This document shows, piece after piece, positions 1 to 12,162 of a stretch of 64,000 bases of DNA; position 1 is the first letter of the stretch, and every line of letters starts with the position of its first letter. The position numbers and the translations under genes were made by a program. The stretch lies in NCBI GenBank assembly GCA_019828545.1, contig JACVRA010000401.1:109131-173130 (forward strand), read 5' to 3'. This DNA comes from Paracamarosporium sp. OC-R06-R3. Lineage: Eukaryota > Ascomycota > Dothideomycetes > Pleosporales > Didymosphaeriaceae. The notes under the pieces were generated by a model. The model made no database searches. It saw nothing but the letters and a program-made list of their open reading frames with translations, and was not told where the DNA came from.

Positions 1-656
1 TGTTTGATGGTATCAAGCGTGTGGTGCCCGAAGGTATCGAAACTGTTGATGGTACGATCCACAAGGTTGAGAGGCTAGTATGCGCTACTGGCTTCCAGGT
101 CGCGTTCCAGCCCGCCTTCACAGTCATCAACGGTGAAGGCAAGTCGATCAAAGAAGACTGGACTACTGGACCGAACCTATACTTTGGTGTTAGTGCCCCG
201 CGGTTCCCTAATTACTATACCATCGTTGGTCCAGGTGCGACTTGGTCCAACGGCACCTTGATCCCGTCGATTGAAACCACTATCGAATACTCAGTCAAGT
301 GTATACGCAAGATGCAGCACGAGGGCATCAAAGCCATGGCTGTAAAACAGGATGCGCTCGACGCGATCTATGACCATTTTGACGAATTCCACAAGAACAC
401 CGTGTGGCAAGAAGAGTGCCGCAGTTGGTTCAAAGACGGCGAAATCAAGAAGAGAATCTATCTCTGGCCAGGTGCCACGATTCATTTTCTCAAGACCATC
501 AAAGATCCGAGATGGGAGGATTACGACTACACGTATCGCTACAAGAACAGATTTGCATTCTTGGGCAATGGAGACGTCAAGGCAACAGTTGACAAGGACA
601 TCCAAGGGCTGAGTACCTACATTAGGAACTCAGACCACGAGTGGAGCGTCGCTTAA
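1..656 (+). CDS. Baeyer-Villiger-type FAD monooxygenase, C-terminal part (5' end outside window)
   Basis: The reading frame is open from position 3 to the TAA at 654-656, so the start lies upstream of the window. The visible ~217 residues hold the hallmarks of the C-terminal half of the fungal StcW-like flavin monooxygenases: the ATG(F) turn (LVCATGF, near base 80), a segment FPNYYTIVGPGATWSNG, and the late motif WPGATIHF. Enzymes of this group use FAD and NADPH to insert oxygen next to a ketone, giving an ester or lactone. The FAD-binding GxGxxG and the fingerprint motif would be in the missing N-terminal part, so Baeyer-Villiger activity is inferred from C-terminal similarity only. Downstream neighbours (alcohol dehydrogenase, esterase-like hydrolase, acyl-CoA dehydrogenase) suit a ketone-breakdown route. 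No sign of damage is seen. Confidence 0.82.
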   Translation, partial: FDGIKRVVPEGIETVDGTIHKVERLVCATGFQVAFQPAFTVINGEGKSIKEDWTTGPNLYFGVSAPRFPNYYTIVGPGATWSNGTLIPSIETTIEYSVKCIRKMQHEGIKAMAVKQDALDAIYDHFDEFHKNTVWQEECRSWFKDGEIKKRIYLWPGATIHFLKTIKDPRWEDYDYTYRYKNRFAFLGNGDVKATVDKDIQGLSTYIRNSDHEWSVA

Positions 657-1844
657 GCGCCTCGCCTTCGCGAGCGCGAATCGTTATTTGGATACACTTT
701 AGGCATACCGGTGTTGTACCGCGGCGTCATTATTGCGGGTCTTCGGTTGCCTGCTGCCCGCGTTTGGCTCGGCTTTCCCCCGCATCGTTGAGAGTTTTGC
801 CAGAACCGCTGTTCAGATTCCCATGCTAGCATTTCTTTGTACTGTTTGTTGTCATCTTCTGTTTCGATAGCTTTTCATCGTTACCGTAGCTTCATGCCTC
901 AGCGTTCGCCGTAGACACGCCCAATACAACCACTCAATGCAGATTTGTCCGCCAGCTGTGGCAGTAAATGCCGCATTATGCGGGATAGCGAACGGGCTGA
1001 ATCACCTAACGTCTAGAGGCAGATTGGGCGTCCTTGGCTCGAACTCTTTTCCTCCGAGACTCCGCACGGGAAGTAGAGACGACGAATCAAGGCGTGCGGG
1101 TGGGCGTACATGTGAGCATGGACGCCATGGAGATCCCCGCAAACCTGACTACAGTGCATCCCAGAACCCTTCAGCCCCCTCGCTCGCACGACTCGTGCTT
1201 GCATCCATTCTAGCTTTCTAGCGCGTACGCATCCATCCAGACCCATGGCTCTGAGCCGGCAGCACAGCCCCTGCGTTCCTTCGATTGGGTCGTCGACGTC
1301 TGTTCCCAGTGACATCCGCGCTCCCTGTGACCTCGTCCTTGCAGACACTGTAGCGGATCTGTACGTGGCCCGAAGCTGCAAATGCCCCCTCAGCTCGGCT
1401 CAAAGGAAACTTGCGTTGCCACAAGGCGACTGTCCCGTTACGACAACCCTCATGACCTGATGACTCGCCGTATGGGTGGGATAGAAACCGAGCATCCGGT
1501 CCCGGCTAGAGCCCGCGCACCACTCCAGTCGCTTGCGAAGGCCGAAAAGCATGGACACCCTCGATACACGGACCAAACGGCCTTGTCATTGACCATCTGG
1601 AGGCGGAGCCCCGCGTTAAACCATCGACTACGACGCGCCTCATTACCAACAGCCCGCTAGCTCGGCCAAGTGTCCGAGGCTAAGTCCAGGAGCCCAAGAC
1701 CAACTTAGTGAACAATGCCTTATTTCCATGTTTTGCCCTCCGTGCATGCTTCCCCAGGTTCCCCGCAATTTCTTTCTCCATGCTTGACATTTGACCGCCT
1801 TGTTGTGCATTTGATTTCATAAGATACCCAGAGCAACACCAACC
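657..1844. other. Intergenic region upstream of the Far/CTF1-like regulator
   Basis: I see no convincing gene here. Open frames exist on both strands but carry no recognisable motif. The stretch should contain the terminator of the monooxygenase and the promoter and 5' leader of the regulator starting at 1845. Confidence 0.5.
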
Positions 1845-4740
1845 ATGACCGAGACCATGACTGAGACCATGACTACAGACGCGAACACGAACTCGAGTGA
1901 GCGACAGTCGGGAAACCAAAACCCCAAACCAGAGGAAGACACTGTTCCCGGTCCAAAGCAGAACGGATCGCAACAGGCTTCAAAGACTCAAAAATCTCGG
2001 CATAGGGCTTCAGTTGCTTGTGCTTCATGCCGAGATCGGCGCATCCGGGTACGTTGGGTCTCGTCTGATGGGGTATCTCTACTAATCCGTGGCAGTGCGT
2101 TGTACCTCCAGGCGAGAAAGAATGCACGCAATGCAAACGATCAGGGGTGGAATGCATAATCAAAAACGATGACGAACGGAGACGGTAAGCGTTCCCCAAA
2201 TTAGTGGATCGCTTTAGCTAACAGAATCTAGACCGATTTCCAGAGCATACATGTGCAGTCTTACCGACCGAGTAGCATTGCTAGAATCCATGTTGAAAGA
2301 TCAGGGCGTGGAAGCACCACCTGCAAATCACCCACCGAAGACCCGCCACGCCCTACCAGAGCAGGAGGCCTCAACCGATTCGAGGTTAGATGGACAACAG
2401 AACCAGCAGGATCAATCAAGTCCAGGCAGCCAGCAGAGCCCACAAGAATACGCAGATGTTGAACACGTCGAACAAGATAACCACAGCCCTTACGGGGATG
2501 CCGAAAGCGCCGGATCCCCTTCTATGCTTCCGCCACCTAAAAGAGATGGCATGGTGAGTAGGCTGTTGTCCACTCGAGGGCATCTTAGCTTCGACCAGCT
2601 CAGCGGGCGCCTACGATACTTTGGTCCCACAACAAACTGTCACGTGCACTCTGAACATGGCAATCTCATGGAGTCCGAGCAGCAATTTTCAGAGCAGGCA
2701 CGGAGAGCTGAAAAGATCATCAGATCTTTACCTTTGGAGACGTACGACTATCTCATGGAGATGTTTTGGCAGTGCTACAACTCTGTCATTCATGTACTGC
2801 ACCAGGAGGCTTTCGAGCAAGACCGAGAGGCTGGCCGGACGCAGTTTTATTCTGGCTTTCTGCATGTTTGCGTATTGGCTATAGGTTTTAGGCATGCGGA
2901 CAAAGACCGCCAGGACATCAAGAAGATCTCTCTTCCGCAGATGGAGAGTACGTTGCACCGAGAAGCGAAGTACATGCTTGATCATGAACTGGAGAGGCCG
3001 GGTGGTATTCCGACAGTGGTTGCTATGTTGCTGCTGGGGGATCTTGAGTGTGGGGGTAAGATGGACCGTCAACTATAGATGAGTTTCCAGAGCTGATGAG
3101 AAATAGTTGGCCGCGATAATCTGGGCTGGCTTTATTCAGGTCTAGCTGTTCGCCTCGCTTTCGATATCGGGCTGCACCTCGACTCACGTCTCTCTGGTCT
3201 GCCACAACGAGAGGTAGAGATACGGCAAATGACTCTATGGGCATGCGTCATTTACGATAAGTAAGTATATACGTAACTTCCTGCGCTACATTAAATCTTA
3301 CATAATTAGGTATTGGGCATTGTTTCTCGGTCGACCAACAGGAATGAAGAGCTCCGACCTCGAGATTTACAGTCTTTCCAAGCAATTCGAACGTTTGGGC
3401 ACATGCAGGCCTGTCGGTCCAGAAAAAAGCCTAGAGACGCAAATTTATGAAGCACTTATCGATCTTATGGAGCTAGCCGGAAAGATAACGGAGAACATGG
3501 ACCCGCTGAAGCAGCACACGGAGTCCGTTGTCGACCGCAACCAGTATCTCCGCATGGCAGCTTTGGATCGCGAGTTCAGTACTTGGTATGCCCGGCTTCC
3601 GGAGCAGCTTCGCTGGACACCTGCGAACATTGCAACAGCGCCGTTCTCGTTTTTCCTATTGCATCAACAGTATCACAGCTCTCTTATCCTGCTTCACCGA
3701 CCATTCGCTATGTATGACGATCAGAGTAACCAGGGATATGACGGAAATGGCCCAGATGACCATTTCTCTGCATTGTCGAGGACAGTGTGCACTAAGCATG
3801 CTATTCGGGTTGCGAGAATTTTCTGGCAGCATCGTCAACGCTTCAATACTAAACAGATTTTTGTTACAGGCCTGCAACATGCTGTAAGTAACTTCGGCAG
3901 CTTGCTTAACCAGTGACTAACAATTCCCAGGGTACCGCTGCAACGGCTCTTGTGGCTGCGCTTGCCTTCATAAAAGATCCCAACGATCGTAACAACAACA
4001 TGCAATATCTTGAATGTCTCTCTGCTGCCCTCAACGACATGGCCCTAACCTACCAGCCAGCTGAACGCATGGCTGTCGTTCTACGTGCTGTAATGATCGA
4101 GCTGCGCGGCGGGCCCGTAGCAAATGACTTCAAGCTCTACAAGCCCAAATCCGCCATTGTACCTGCACGTCGCGGCTCTACCAAAGACGCCGCAGATGTT
4201 CCCCTGTACAAGAAGAGACAAACGAGTAGGCCGCGAGCAGGCACAGGCTCCGGCAAAAAGCGAAGCATGAGCATGGCATCGAGCGTCACCAACATTGATC
4301 TGACCATCAAAGCACCTCCAGCCCCGCACCGCTGGGACGCAGAATCCGAACGCTCCGACGGCTTCATCATGATAACGCCCCGCTCAGAAATCTCGGCCTG
4401 GCCGCCCATATCCGAGAACGCATCGGACCTATCGCATTCCCTCGCTACGCCATCTACAGCCGCACTACCAACATCGGGACCGCGGAATGCGTGGATGGGT
4501 GCCGAGCTCGATACCTCGGATGCGATCAGCAGCCTTGCGAACGTGCATTTTCCAGAAATGAACGCACTCACGGACAACGGCGATATGACGCATCTTGACT
4601 TCTTGAGTCTAGGTGATGGGAGTGCAGATTTTGGAAGAGAGTGGAGTGTGGGGAATGGCGTGAGTGTAGGGAGTGATTTGGATGGATTTCCGCCACAGCA
4701 AGGGGGATATGGGATGGGATTTGGGAGTCTGTTGAATTAA
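1845..4740 (+). CDS. Zn2Cys6 transcription factor, FarA/FarB - CTF1-beta-like, six exons
   Basis: Proposed exons are 1845-2048, 2096-2184, 2232-3055, 3107-3260, 3310-3883 and 3931-4740 (884 residues). The first intron interrupts the zinc cluster. After splicing the cluster reads C-x2-C-x6-C-x8-C-x2-C-x6-C near residues 62-87. It is followed by the RRRPISRAY segment and a leucine-rich linker, features I associate with the fatty-acid regulators FarA/FarB and cutinase factor CTF1-beta. The middle carries the fungal-specific regulatory domain, with DKYWALFLGRP created exactly by joining exons 4 and 5. The C-terminal ~180 residues are low complexity. The start is the first of three close ATGs. The family binds DNA in the nucleus and often responds to fatty acids, which would suit the adjacent catabolic genes. 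The assignment within the Zn2Cys6 family is from memory. Confidence 0.85.
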
Positions 4741-5012
4741 GATGGAATGATCGTTGGTATGCCATGAGGAATGCTTTGTGTTTGGGAGGAAAACCTGCTT
4801 GAGCGTTATACCTTTCCGCAATTTAGTAACATGTCTTTACTATCGTCAGCTTGTGCGTGGGTCTTTGCTGCAGCGATAAGTCATTTTGACAAATCGGAAT
4901 CGCTGTCACAAGATGCAGGCGACTATCACATGTACACATTGTATTTTCATATACTATATCTTTGCAAGCCTCATAACATATGTAATCGTATTTCAGCATG
5001 CACTCGCGCTCC

Positions 5013-6292
5013 CTACGGTATAATCTTCGCCTTGCGCATCCGATCAAAAACTAAACCCCACGCATGCAACGTATCTCTTTCTTCGCTAAAACCCGTCGCA
5101 TACAACTTACTCATGTCATACTGCCTATCAAAATCAAACTGCGTCATCAGGAAATACTCAAACCCCGGGAAAGTCATCGGACTATCTGCATGTCCCGCCT
5201 GCAACCCCTTCTCCTCCTCTAACTTCTTCCACACATGGATGTTATCTTTGATGAAGCTGCGCATCTCGGGTGGATTGGGCGTCGGACCCGTGCCTTTGAG
5301 TCCGAAATATGAACATAGCGCTGGCCACTTCTTACTCCAGGATGAAGGCTCCTTTGCGTCTGCGACGTTGTAGCCGGTGCCTTTTTCGACTTTGGAAGGG
5401 TTGAGCGAGAGGTATAGCGTTTGTCGTGCGATCATGTCACTGGAGCTGTCGTTGCTGAGGGCTTTCCAGCTTTGCTGTGTGCCAGGGAACGGGGCTTCTG
5501 AACCGGAGCCGTGCACTTCTTTCCAGAGGCTGAGGTAGATGCCCATGACTGTGCCTGGGTAACTTTAGCATTCATGCTCAGGGGTTTGTATTCAGAGTGG
5601 AGAGACCTACCCAGGGAGTAGAAGTTCTGATTTGGCACAAATCCAATGATTATATCGGGTCGCGTGTCGACCCAGCTCCACTTCTTGTCTGCCGCATAAG
5701 AAGCGATCCAGTCGAGCTGTGGGTGGTAAAAAAGCAAGTCGTGGTACGGTTGCTTCAGGCGAGGCTGAGATTCTTTGTGGGGGACGTGGAGGTAATCTGT
5801 AGGGTGGTCCTTAAGAAGATGGCAGCCGTCTATGCATGGTCAGCTAGTCTTTCGAAAATCTACCCCAACACGGCTGGACTAACACATCTTCGCGCCCGTC
5901 TGCAAGACCACGAACTCCAGCTTCGAACTGAGATGATCCATAGCAAGTGTACTTCTCTTGAACATAGCTACAGCTTCTTCCAATTCCTTCTGTACATCCG
6001 TATCTGCTTTGTATGCAAGATAGTACACATGCGTGACTTCATTCACATCTGAGATCTTTTGCTGTATGGTGCTCTCGAGCTCTTCTTGACTACCTTTGAG
6101 GAGGTCAATCCCGGAAACGATGTTCAATCGTTGATCGTCGGGCCATTGCGATTGCTCTTGAGAGAGTGGGCGGTTTGTGAGTGCATGTACGCGCTTCCAA
6201 GTATTGGTCTCAGGATAATCGTGTAAAATCTCATTAATGAAGGACCAGCCAGTGACTCCTGACGCGCCAAAGACAAGAGCGGATTTAGACAT
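5013..6292 (-). CDS. PRISE-like NAD(P)H-dependent reductase (SDR family), three exons
   Basis: Exons on the minus strand are 6292-5884, 5829-5611 and 5554-5013, giving 389 residues. The N-terminus MSKSALVFGASGVTGWSF contains the GxxGxxG nucleotide-binding loop. A QTGAKMYG segment is made by the first splice, and HPQLDW plus KKWSWVDTRPDIIIGF follow. This layout matches the extended short-chain reductases related to progesterone 5-beta-reductase and iridoid synthase (PRISE), which reduce activated C=C bonds of enones; many fungal members sit in metabolite clusters. It is the first of five consecutive minus-strand metabolic genes. The substrate cannot be read from the sequence. The donor of intron 1 was chosen because it alone restores frame and the family motif. 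Confidence 0.8.
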
Positions 6293-6439
6293 TGTAACTG
6301 ATTGAGTAATTCTCCAAGAGTGATTGCTAGTGTGTGGACAATATCTGATACCGTCGCAGTACAGTACATCAACATGAATGTGCTATACTGTTTACACAAC
6401 TAAACCCTTGACACCACCAAATCGATCCCCATCAGTTCA

Positions 6440-6805
6440 TTACCCCGCAAGCGGTTGCAGCTGCATAACCTTCTCCATGCTTGCTTTCCCCGCTGCACTA
6501 CCCTGTAACTAGATCGACGCCACCGAGGTATCTGTAGCGCGCGTAAAGACCCCACTCGCACCTGCATGTACTACTCGAGGTTGCATATTAAACGATGACT
6601 CGACTTTGCTCGCGTGCATAGTAGCTGGATATCGATATCCGGGCCGTCCCCGATCTTCCGATGGGGTGCAGAAGGAGTTGGTTTGTCGTATTTCCTCTTG
6701 ATACGAGTCGTGTAGTGTTCGACCCCGCATGAGGCTTGAGTCACCCGTCGGGTGAACGCCTGGAGATCTGCGCGCATAGTCAGGATGTGCATAGTTGGGG
6801 TACAC
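6440..6805 (-). pseudogene. Unidentified open stretch with one in-frame TAG, possible gene remnant
   Basis: On the minus strand a frame of about 120 codons runs from near 6805 to a TAA at 6440-6442. It is broken only by a TAG at 6509-6511. Its composition looks protein-like, for example the segment MQPRVVHAGASGVF. There is no ATG at the upstream end and I do not recognise the family. It may be a degraded fragment, a last exon whose partner I cannot find, or chance. It lies between the PRISE-like reductase and the MFS transporter. Confidence 0.2.
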
Positions 6806-7076
6806 TATGACTCGACAACGCTAGTGAGGTATGGATTCGCGGGAAATGAGAAATCCCTTCAGTCGCAGCCTTCTCAATTCCAAAGTGAAAGATAGCCTTG
6901 TAGGGTTCTTTAAATTAGTGCGCTGAAACATCTATTCAGTTATCGTATCGCATGCCTACTCTGACGGTCTAACTTTACAGTATGAGGTACGATGAAAACA
7001 ACCGCATCCTCGTGCCACGATTATGAATTGAATCCTTATATAGCAGACTACCTGTTTGTTTATAGAACTGTCCTAG

Positions 7077-9066
7077 TTAGTGATACACATTCTTTTCTGC
7101 ATTTATATCGTTTTCCAAAAAGACCTCAGTCTTATTGGTCATCTTCGGTCCCAGATCTTCGCAATAGAAACAACAAAGTAGCCCCAGGATACCAAAACTC
7201 AGGCTGCTAAGCGCAACAACCTTCAAGCCATGGGCATAGCTCCATTTGAACGCTAAGCTTGCCGCTGCCAGTGCGTCTGGTGTGGTGCCTGGTACGGCTG
7301 CTATTGCTGTCGCTCCGAGTGGGAAGGCAGCGAGTAGCTTCTGAGCGTTTTCGGGAGTCATGCCTGCAGATATTGCTGCCACCGGCAGAGTGGTAGCTGC
7401 ACGTGCAGATTGTGTGTTGGTCAGGATTGTCGTGTAAATTGCGACTGCCAGTGAGCCTCCGGCGTAGCGGGCCATGCCTGCAAGACCGCCAGAAAATCCG
7501 AGGTCTTCTTGAGGAACACCGAGTTGAGTAAATGCGACAGACTCATATTGTGCCCAACCAAAGAACGCTGCGTTCTGTTAGTCCTATTCTCCAAAGAAGA
7601 AACGTTAATAGATGCTTACTGGCATTAATGCAGCAGAACGCAATCATGAGACCTTTATTGAAAGGCGTGCAAAGACCCATCAATGCGCCAAACAAAGTCA
7701 TTCCGGTCCAAGTAAAGATGAGCGTCTTTTTCCAGTGCTTTATGACACCCCCAAACGCAATCAACAGGCAAGCTCCAAATACAAGACCGACGTTTGGAGG
7801 GAGTGTTAGTAGAAGCTCAGTCGTGCGCGACGTTGTGGCAGTGAGGTAGAATACGTTAACCATTGTAGGCCTGAATAAATGTTAGTTAAATTGAGAGGAG
7901 AGCATCGTCCCTATGACACATCTGTGCTAAACATGATAGGCTGTACGAAGGCGGACGATACTTCGAGTTTTGCTTTGTGACTGCGCGATGGCGATGACTC
8001 ACCAAATGATGTTGACACTATAATAGAACATGGTAACGATAAATGCCACAATGAAAGGGGCCGTGAACTCTCTTCCCTTGTGGCTGGCGAATAGATGAGG
8101 CGGGCACAGCTTATGCGGGACAGCACTTGTTGTTTCCCACCAGCCAAAAACTGCGACTAGAACGAAACCAACGACCATAGGTGCAATAACGGTCGGGTCA
8201 GAGCTCGGTTTGTAGGTTGTGTTAATGATACCGACTAGGACGAGACAAACACCTGGTATGATGAGCGCGCTGCCGATATAGTCGAGGCCTCGGATTGCTT
8301 CGTTCCAGGGTATACCCTTGGGGTGTTTCGGTGGCTTGTAGAAAGCGAAAAGGGCTGACAGCGAGATGAATTGTGCAACAAGGCCACCCCAGTAAATGTA
8401 CTTCCAGCCACCAGAGTCGATCGCATACCGACCTACAATAGGGCCGATGACAACTATAATAAACACAAAGCCATCACTCAGACCTATCGAATTGGTATGA
8501 AATTAGCGAGTATCGTCTGATCGACGTTAGAGAGCCTTACAGATGCCAATGTGGCGATATTTGTTGGGCAGAAGCTCTGGTATCGAGCACATGGCCATCT
8601 GACAGAATCCTCCTCCGAATCCAGTGATAGCGAGTCCAGCCGTGAACTGCGATGCGCCGCCAGCCGTAGCCGTGATGATGAATCCAACGCAACAACACGC
8701 ATTGCCGAACAGCAAGAAGAGTCGCCGACCAAACAGATCCGAGTTCGCACCAGCGATCAGGAATCCGATAGCATTTGCAGTCGTGTATGCAGGAACATAC
8801 CAAGCTGAGGACAGAGGCTGCCCAAATCGAATTGCAAGTTTCGACTGGAGGGCTGCCGTAGTCGGCACAGGCCAGAAACTGAGTCCGAAAGTAGACGAAA
8901 GCACAAAGATGACGAACCATGTCTTCCACGTTATTATCACACTCTCGCCATTCCCATTTTGTAGAAATGTAGGTGGCGGAGAAGGAACAACGTCGATCTT
9001 CTCCACGTCTTGCTTTTCGAGTGAGGAAGCACGGTCATGATGGTGAGTTACCTTTTCGACAACCAT
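7077..9066 (-). CDS. MFS transporter, TRI12 / drug:H+ antiporter type, four exons
   Basis: Minus-strand exons are 9066-8541, 8483-8003, 7870-7620 and 7567-7077 (582 residues). The ATG at 9064-9066 opens a ~50-residue hydrophilic N-terminus, followed by about 14 hydrophobic segments. The splices create RHIGICLSDGF, VNIIWPTMVNVFY and INATFFGWAQYESVAF. These correspond to conserved stretches of the trichothecene efflux pump (TRI12) subfamily, and GANSDLFGRR is the MFS loop between helices 2 and 3. Such proteins export or import small metabolites across the plasma membrane by proton exchange. Intron 2 (7871-8002) is unusually long for this window at 132 nt. In the middle of the metabolic block, the transporter probably moves its substrate or a toxic intermediate. 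Confidence 0.85.
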
Positions 9067-9673
9067 AACAGAAAATATAGGCTTCAAGCTCTGCTGAAAA
9101 GTAGTAAAGAATTGGGGAGTCTCTGGATCTTTCTCCTGTTATAATGCAGATCCTTTCTGTTGTAATACTGATGACTTTCGATGCTAGCGCAAAAGCTATC
9201 CCCGCATTCTGGGAGACTTTCTCCAGATTCCGCTACATACTAGCCGAAAGTCAGTTAGCTACCAGATATTTTAAGCGTGAGATTTGAGAAGTCAGTGTGC
9301 TGAGACTGTGGGGTAGTTGTCGTTGAACTCATCAACTCTTACCCAATCTGGTAGTCATCTGCTCGTGGATATGGTTATCCTGCAACGCGAATTTGAGGCT
9401 ACAACATCTATATGATCTCAAGGAAAGCTATTTGTAAGCCTTGAAGATGGAATGATGCGTCTTAATTTCCACGCTGCAGTTATATACATAATTGGCTACA
9501 TGAATTTTCATTTCAATGTATAGGCTGCTCTATCACACTGGGACAAAAGCCCGAGTATTCGTTAATACCTTAATATAAGCAACAAAAGAACATTGTGAGC
9601 CAAGGTTTTGGATATCTTTAAGCTGTTTCTCCGTTTTCCGAGGAAAAAGCGTAAGGACTAGGTCAAGTCGCAC

Positions 9674-10508
9674 TTAGTCGATGTGAGGAGATTCGACTGC
9701 AGAAGTTTCTTCTCTATCATGGACGAGTCCATCCGTATTATCACAGTCAGGAATCGCTTTCCCAAAAATGATATTATCGTGGCTGGCTCTTTTGTCAGGA
9801 TCTCCTTTCTAATACTTTGCTCATTGATGAATGACTCACCCGGCAAAGACCCTGATACCGCTTGTCTTATTGTCCATGAAGTGTTCAGCATCAGGTAACA
9901 ACGCTGGAAGAGTGAGTGAGGGACCACCCAATGTTTAGTTAATCGAAAATCCTACCCGCGACGTATTCTGGGCTTGTAGAAAATCGCTCCCAATCTTCCC
10001 TGGACCATTGTTAATTCCGAACAGATCAACCACTTGACGGAGAGCACTCACCATTTCCTGACCCATATTTGGGAGCAAGCATCATAATCGAGCAGTTCCA
10101 TCCCTGCTGCCTTGATCTTCTCCTTCATTTCCGGTGTTTGATATGTCTTCGCATGTTAGCGAAATCTTAAGGAACATGAAAGCGCAATTTACTTGAACGT
10201 ATCTTTGAATCTTGACCACGTTGAACAACTTGGCTGCACATGTCAAATCGGCATGCACATGATTATAATGCATTTGGAAGTGGTCGTCATCCACGTGTGG
10301 AAGCTTCTTGAAGAAAAAGGAGAGCTTGATGCATGCTTCGCATCGTAAGCGCTGAACTGAAGGGTCCTATAGATCTACTGACGCTGGTAGTTCTCACCCG
10401 CATCCCATTCAAAGCGATCGTTGTTGAATCGGTGCTGTAAACAGTCAAATTAACTATCTGAGACAATTATAGTAGCGCCAAACGTACATTGACTTTGTTG
10501 TGAACCAT
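9674..10508 (-). CDS. EthD-domain protein, seven short exons
   Basis: This gene is invisible as a single open frame. Proposed minus-strand exons are 10508-10488, 10434-10398, 10356-10193, 10146-10052, 9999-9956, 9903-9840 and 9782-9674, together 177 residues. The spliced protein has the EthD ferredoxin-like pattern: RCEACIKLSFF, a segment NHVHADL, IQRYVQ, and the C-terminal run SPEYVAALLPDAEHFMD followed by IRVFAGHDNIIFGK. The last two introns are needed to build that run. EthD proteins include decarboxylases and dehydratases of fungal polyketide clusters as well as accessory proteins of ether degradation. Intron 2 (10357-10397, 41 nt) is the least certain. A 46-nt alternative in another phase is possible and would change about 15 N-terminal residues. 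It is probably cytosolic. Confidence 0.75.
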
Positions 10509-10988
10509 AATGATACACAGCTCAGGGTAGAGTGCAAGCAAGATAAGCTTAAGTGATTGTGCAATGGATGAGAATATACGGTAATGGTGGTACGATAACT
10601 AACATAAGTATATATATATCTTGGAGACGAGGTTGTGGATGAAGGCTCGGCGGTCCTGACATCGATGTAGCAGCACGTACCTTTACGTAGATCCCATACA
10701 GCTCTTTGATTCACCCTTCAAGAGCTATCCATCCACTTGTGCCAAAGGATCTGTACATCCGGCCGCTAGAGTGGTGTCGTGCGGGGAAGAAGGGTCTTCG
10801 TCAATCATTGGAGCAGCTGAACATCAGTTTGGTGCTACGGAATTTGGACCCGATCACACGCTTTGCGTTCCGCATACAATATTATTGAAATATCCGAGCT
10901 AACTTAAAGAGAAAAGTGAAGAGTCAGTGTGGTGATACACACATTTCGCTACATGCAGGCAACATGGATCATCTAAGTCACGCGGTCA

Positions 10989-12162
10989 TTAGAAAACAAC
11001 AACCTGCCTCTTCTCAGCTTTCCCGTTCTCCATGTCTTCCACCATTCTTGGTAAGTCCTCGATCTTATTAAAATCGACATCGGGCTGGATGCTACTGTGC
11101 GTTAGCATCTCATGCATCAATATTCTAAAGATCTACTTACCTGTGCTTCGCAGTAAAGTCGACAGCCTTCTTCATCCGTTGAGGAATGCTAGTGCTATCG
11201 GCCTTGATGCGGTACCTTCCCGTAGTTAAGTCAAAGGTGGTGATGAAGTCTAACGGCTTCGGTGCAATGCCGATGACCATCAGAAGGCCACCAACACGAA
11301 GAATATCAGGTGCGCCTGCGTATGCAGCATTGGAAGCTGAGTAGACAGCTGCAGCATGACATCCTTTGCCATCTGTGAGCTTCTTCACTTCCTCGACATA
11401 GTTCTTATTCGACATAGAGTTGAACACTGCGTCAGCACCAACTTTCCTTGCCATCTCTAACTGCGAATCGTTGATGTCGAGGCCAATGGTTTTATAGCCC
11501 ATCTAAATCAAAATGAGTGCTAATTCGCATAGTTGGCAATTAAGTTACTCACCGCCTTTGCGTATTGGATAGCATACTGCCCCAGACCTCCGCATCCTAT
11601 GATGGCCAACCACTGACCTTCCTTCAATTCACAGCTGTCAACCGAGTGAAACGAAGTAATACCGGCGCAAAACAAAGGTGCCGCTCTCGATATATCCAAC
11701 TCCTTCGGAAGTAGTACAGCATTCTGCCAATCGACGACCGCATACTCCGCGAAGAAGCCATCAACCACAAAGCCTTGTAGCTTTGACTTGCCCGTCTCGC
11801 AGCGTAAGTTATGTACCAGGCAACCTTCGCACTCGAAGCAACAGTCAATAAAGTAATTGGTGCCTATGGCATCCCCGACCTTGAAACCCTTCCCTTCAGC
11901 ATTCTTGCCAATAGATTCGATGTACCCGACGCCTTCGTGGCCTAGGGTAGCTGGATAGTCTGGCCTCATATCCATATGCAGATCTGAGTGGCATAAGGAA
12001 GCCGATTGGACTTTGATAAGAAATTGATTATCGTTCGGCCTAGGCTGAGGTATATCGTTGATGACAACCTTCTTCTGTTTTCTGTTTTTATTTTTGCAAG
12101 GTTAGCCTCAAACGTGTCAATTAGACGTCAACGACTTACGGATCCCACTGACCGGCCTTCAT
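10989..12162 (-). CDS. Zinc-dependent alcohol dehydrogenase (MDR family), four exons
   Basis: Minus-strand exons are 12162-12140, 12081-11553, 11502-11141 and 11094-10989 (339 residues). The N-terminus MKAGQWDPKQKKVVINDIP arises from the first splice. Catalytic zinc ligands are in SLCHSDLH and GHEGVGYIESIG. The structural zinc site is the cysteine-rich stretch around CCFECEGC and LRCETG. The Rossmann loop is IIGCGGLGQYAIQYAKA. It resembles the ADH1/AdhP class that oxidises primary and secondary alcohols with NAD. The residue after the first zinc cysteine, the spacing and the length (~340) all fit an active enzyme. It sits between the EthD gene and the alpha/beta hydrolase, a natural partner for oxidising the alcohol released by ester cleavage. 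Confidence 0.88.

Noticed and set aside
937..1221. 94-codon plus-strand open frame upstream of the first regulator
   Set aside because: No motif, poor composition, no partner exons. It lies where the promoter of the next gene is expected.
7911..8002. A possible extra exon (PIMFSTDV) in intron 2 of the MFS gene
   Set aside because: It resembles the true sequence WPTMVNV, but joining it breaks phase. The direct splice 8003 to 7870 gives the family motif exactly.
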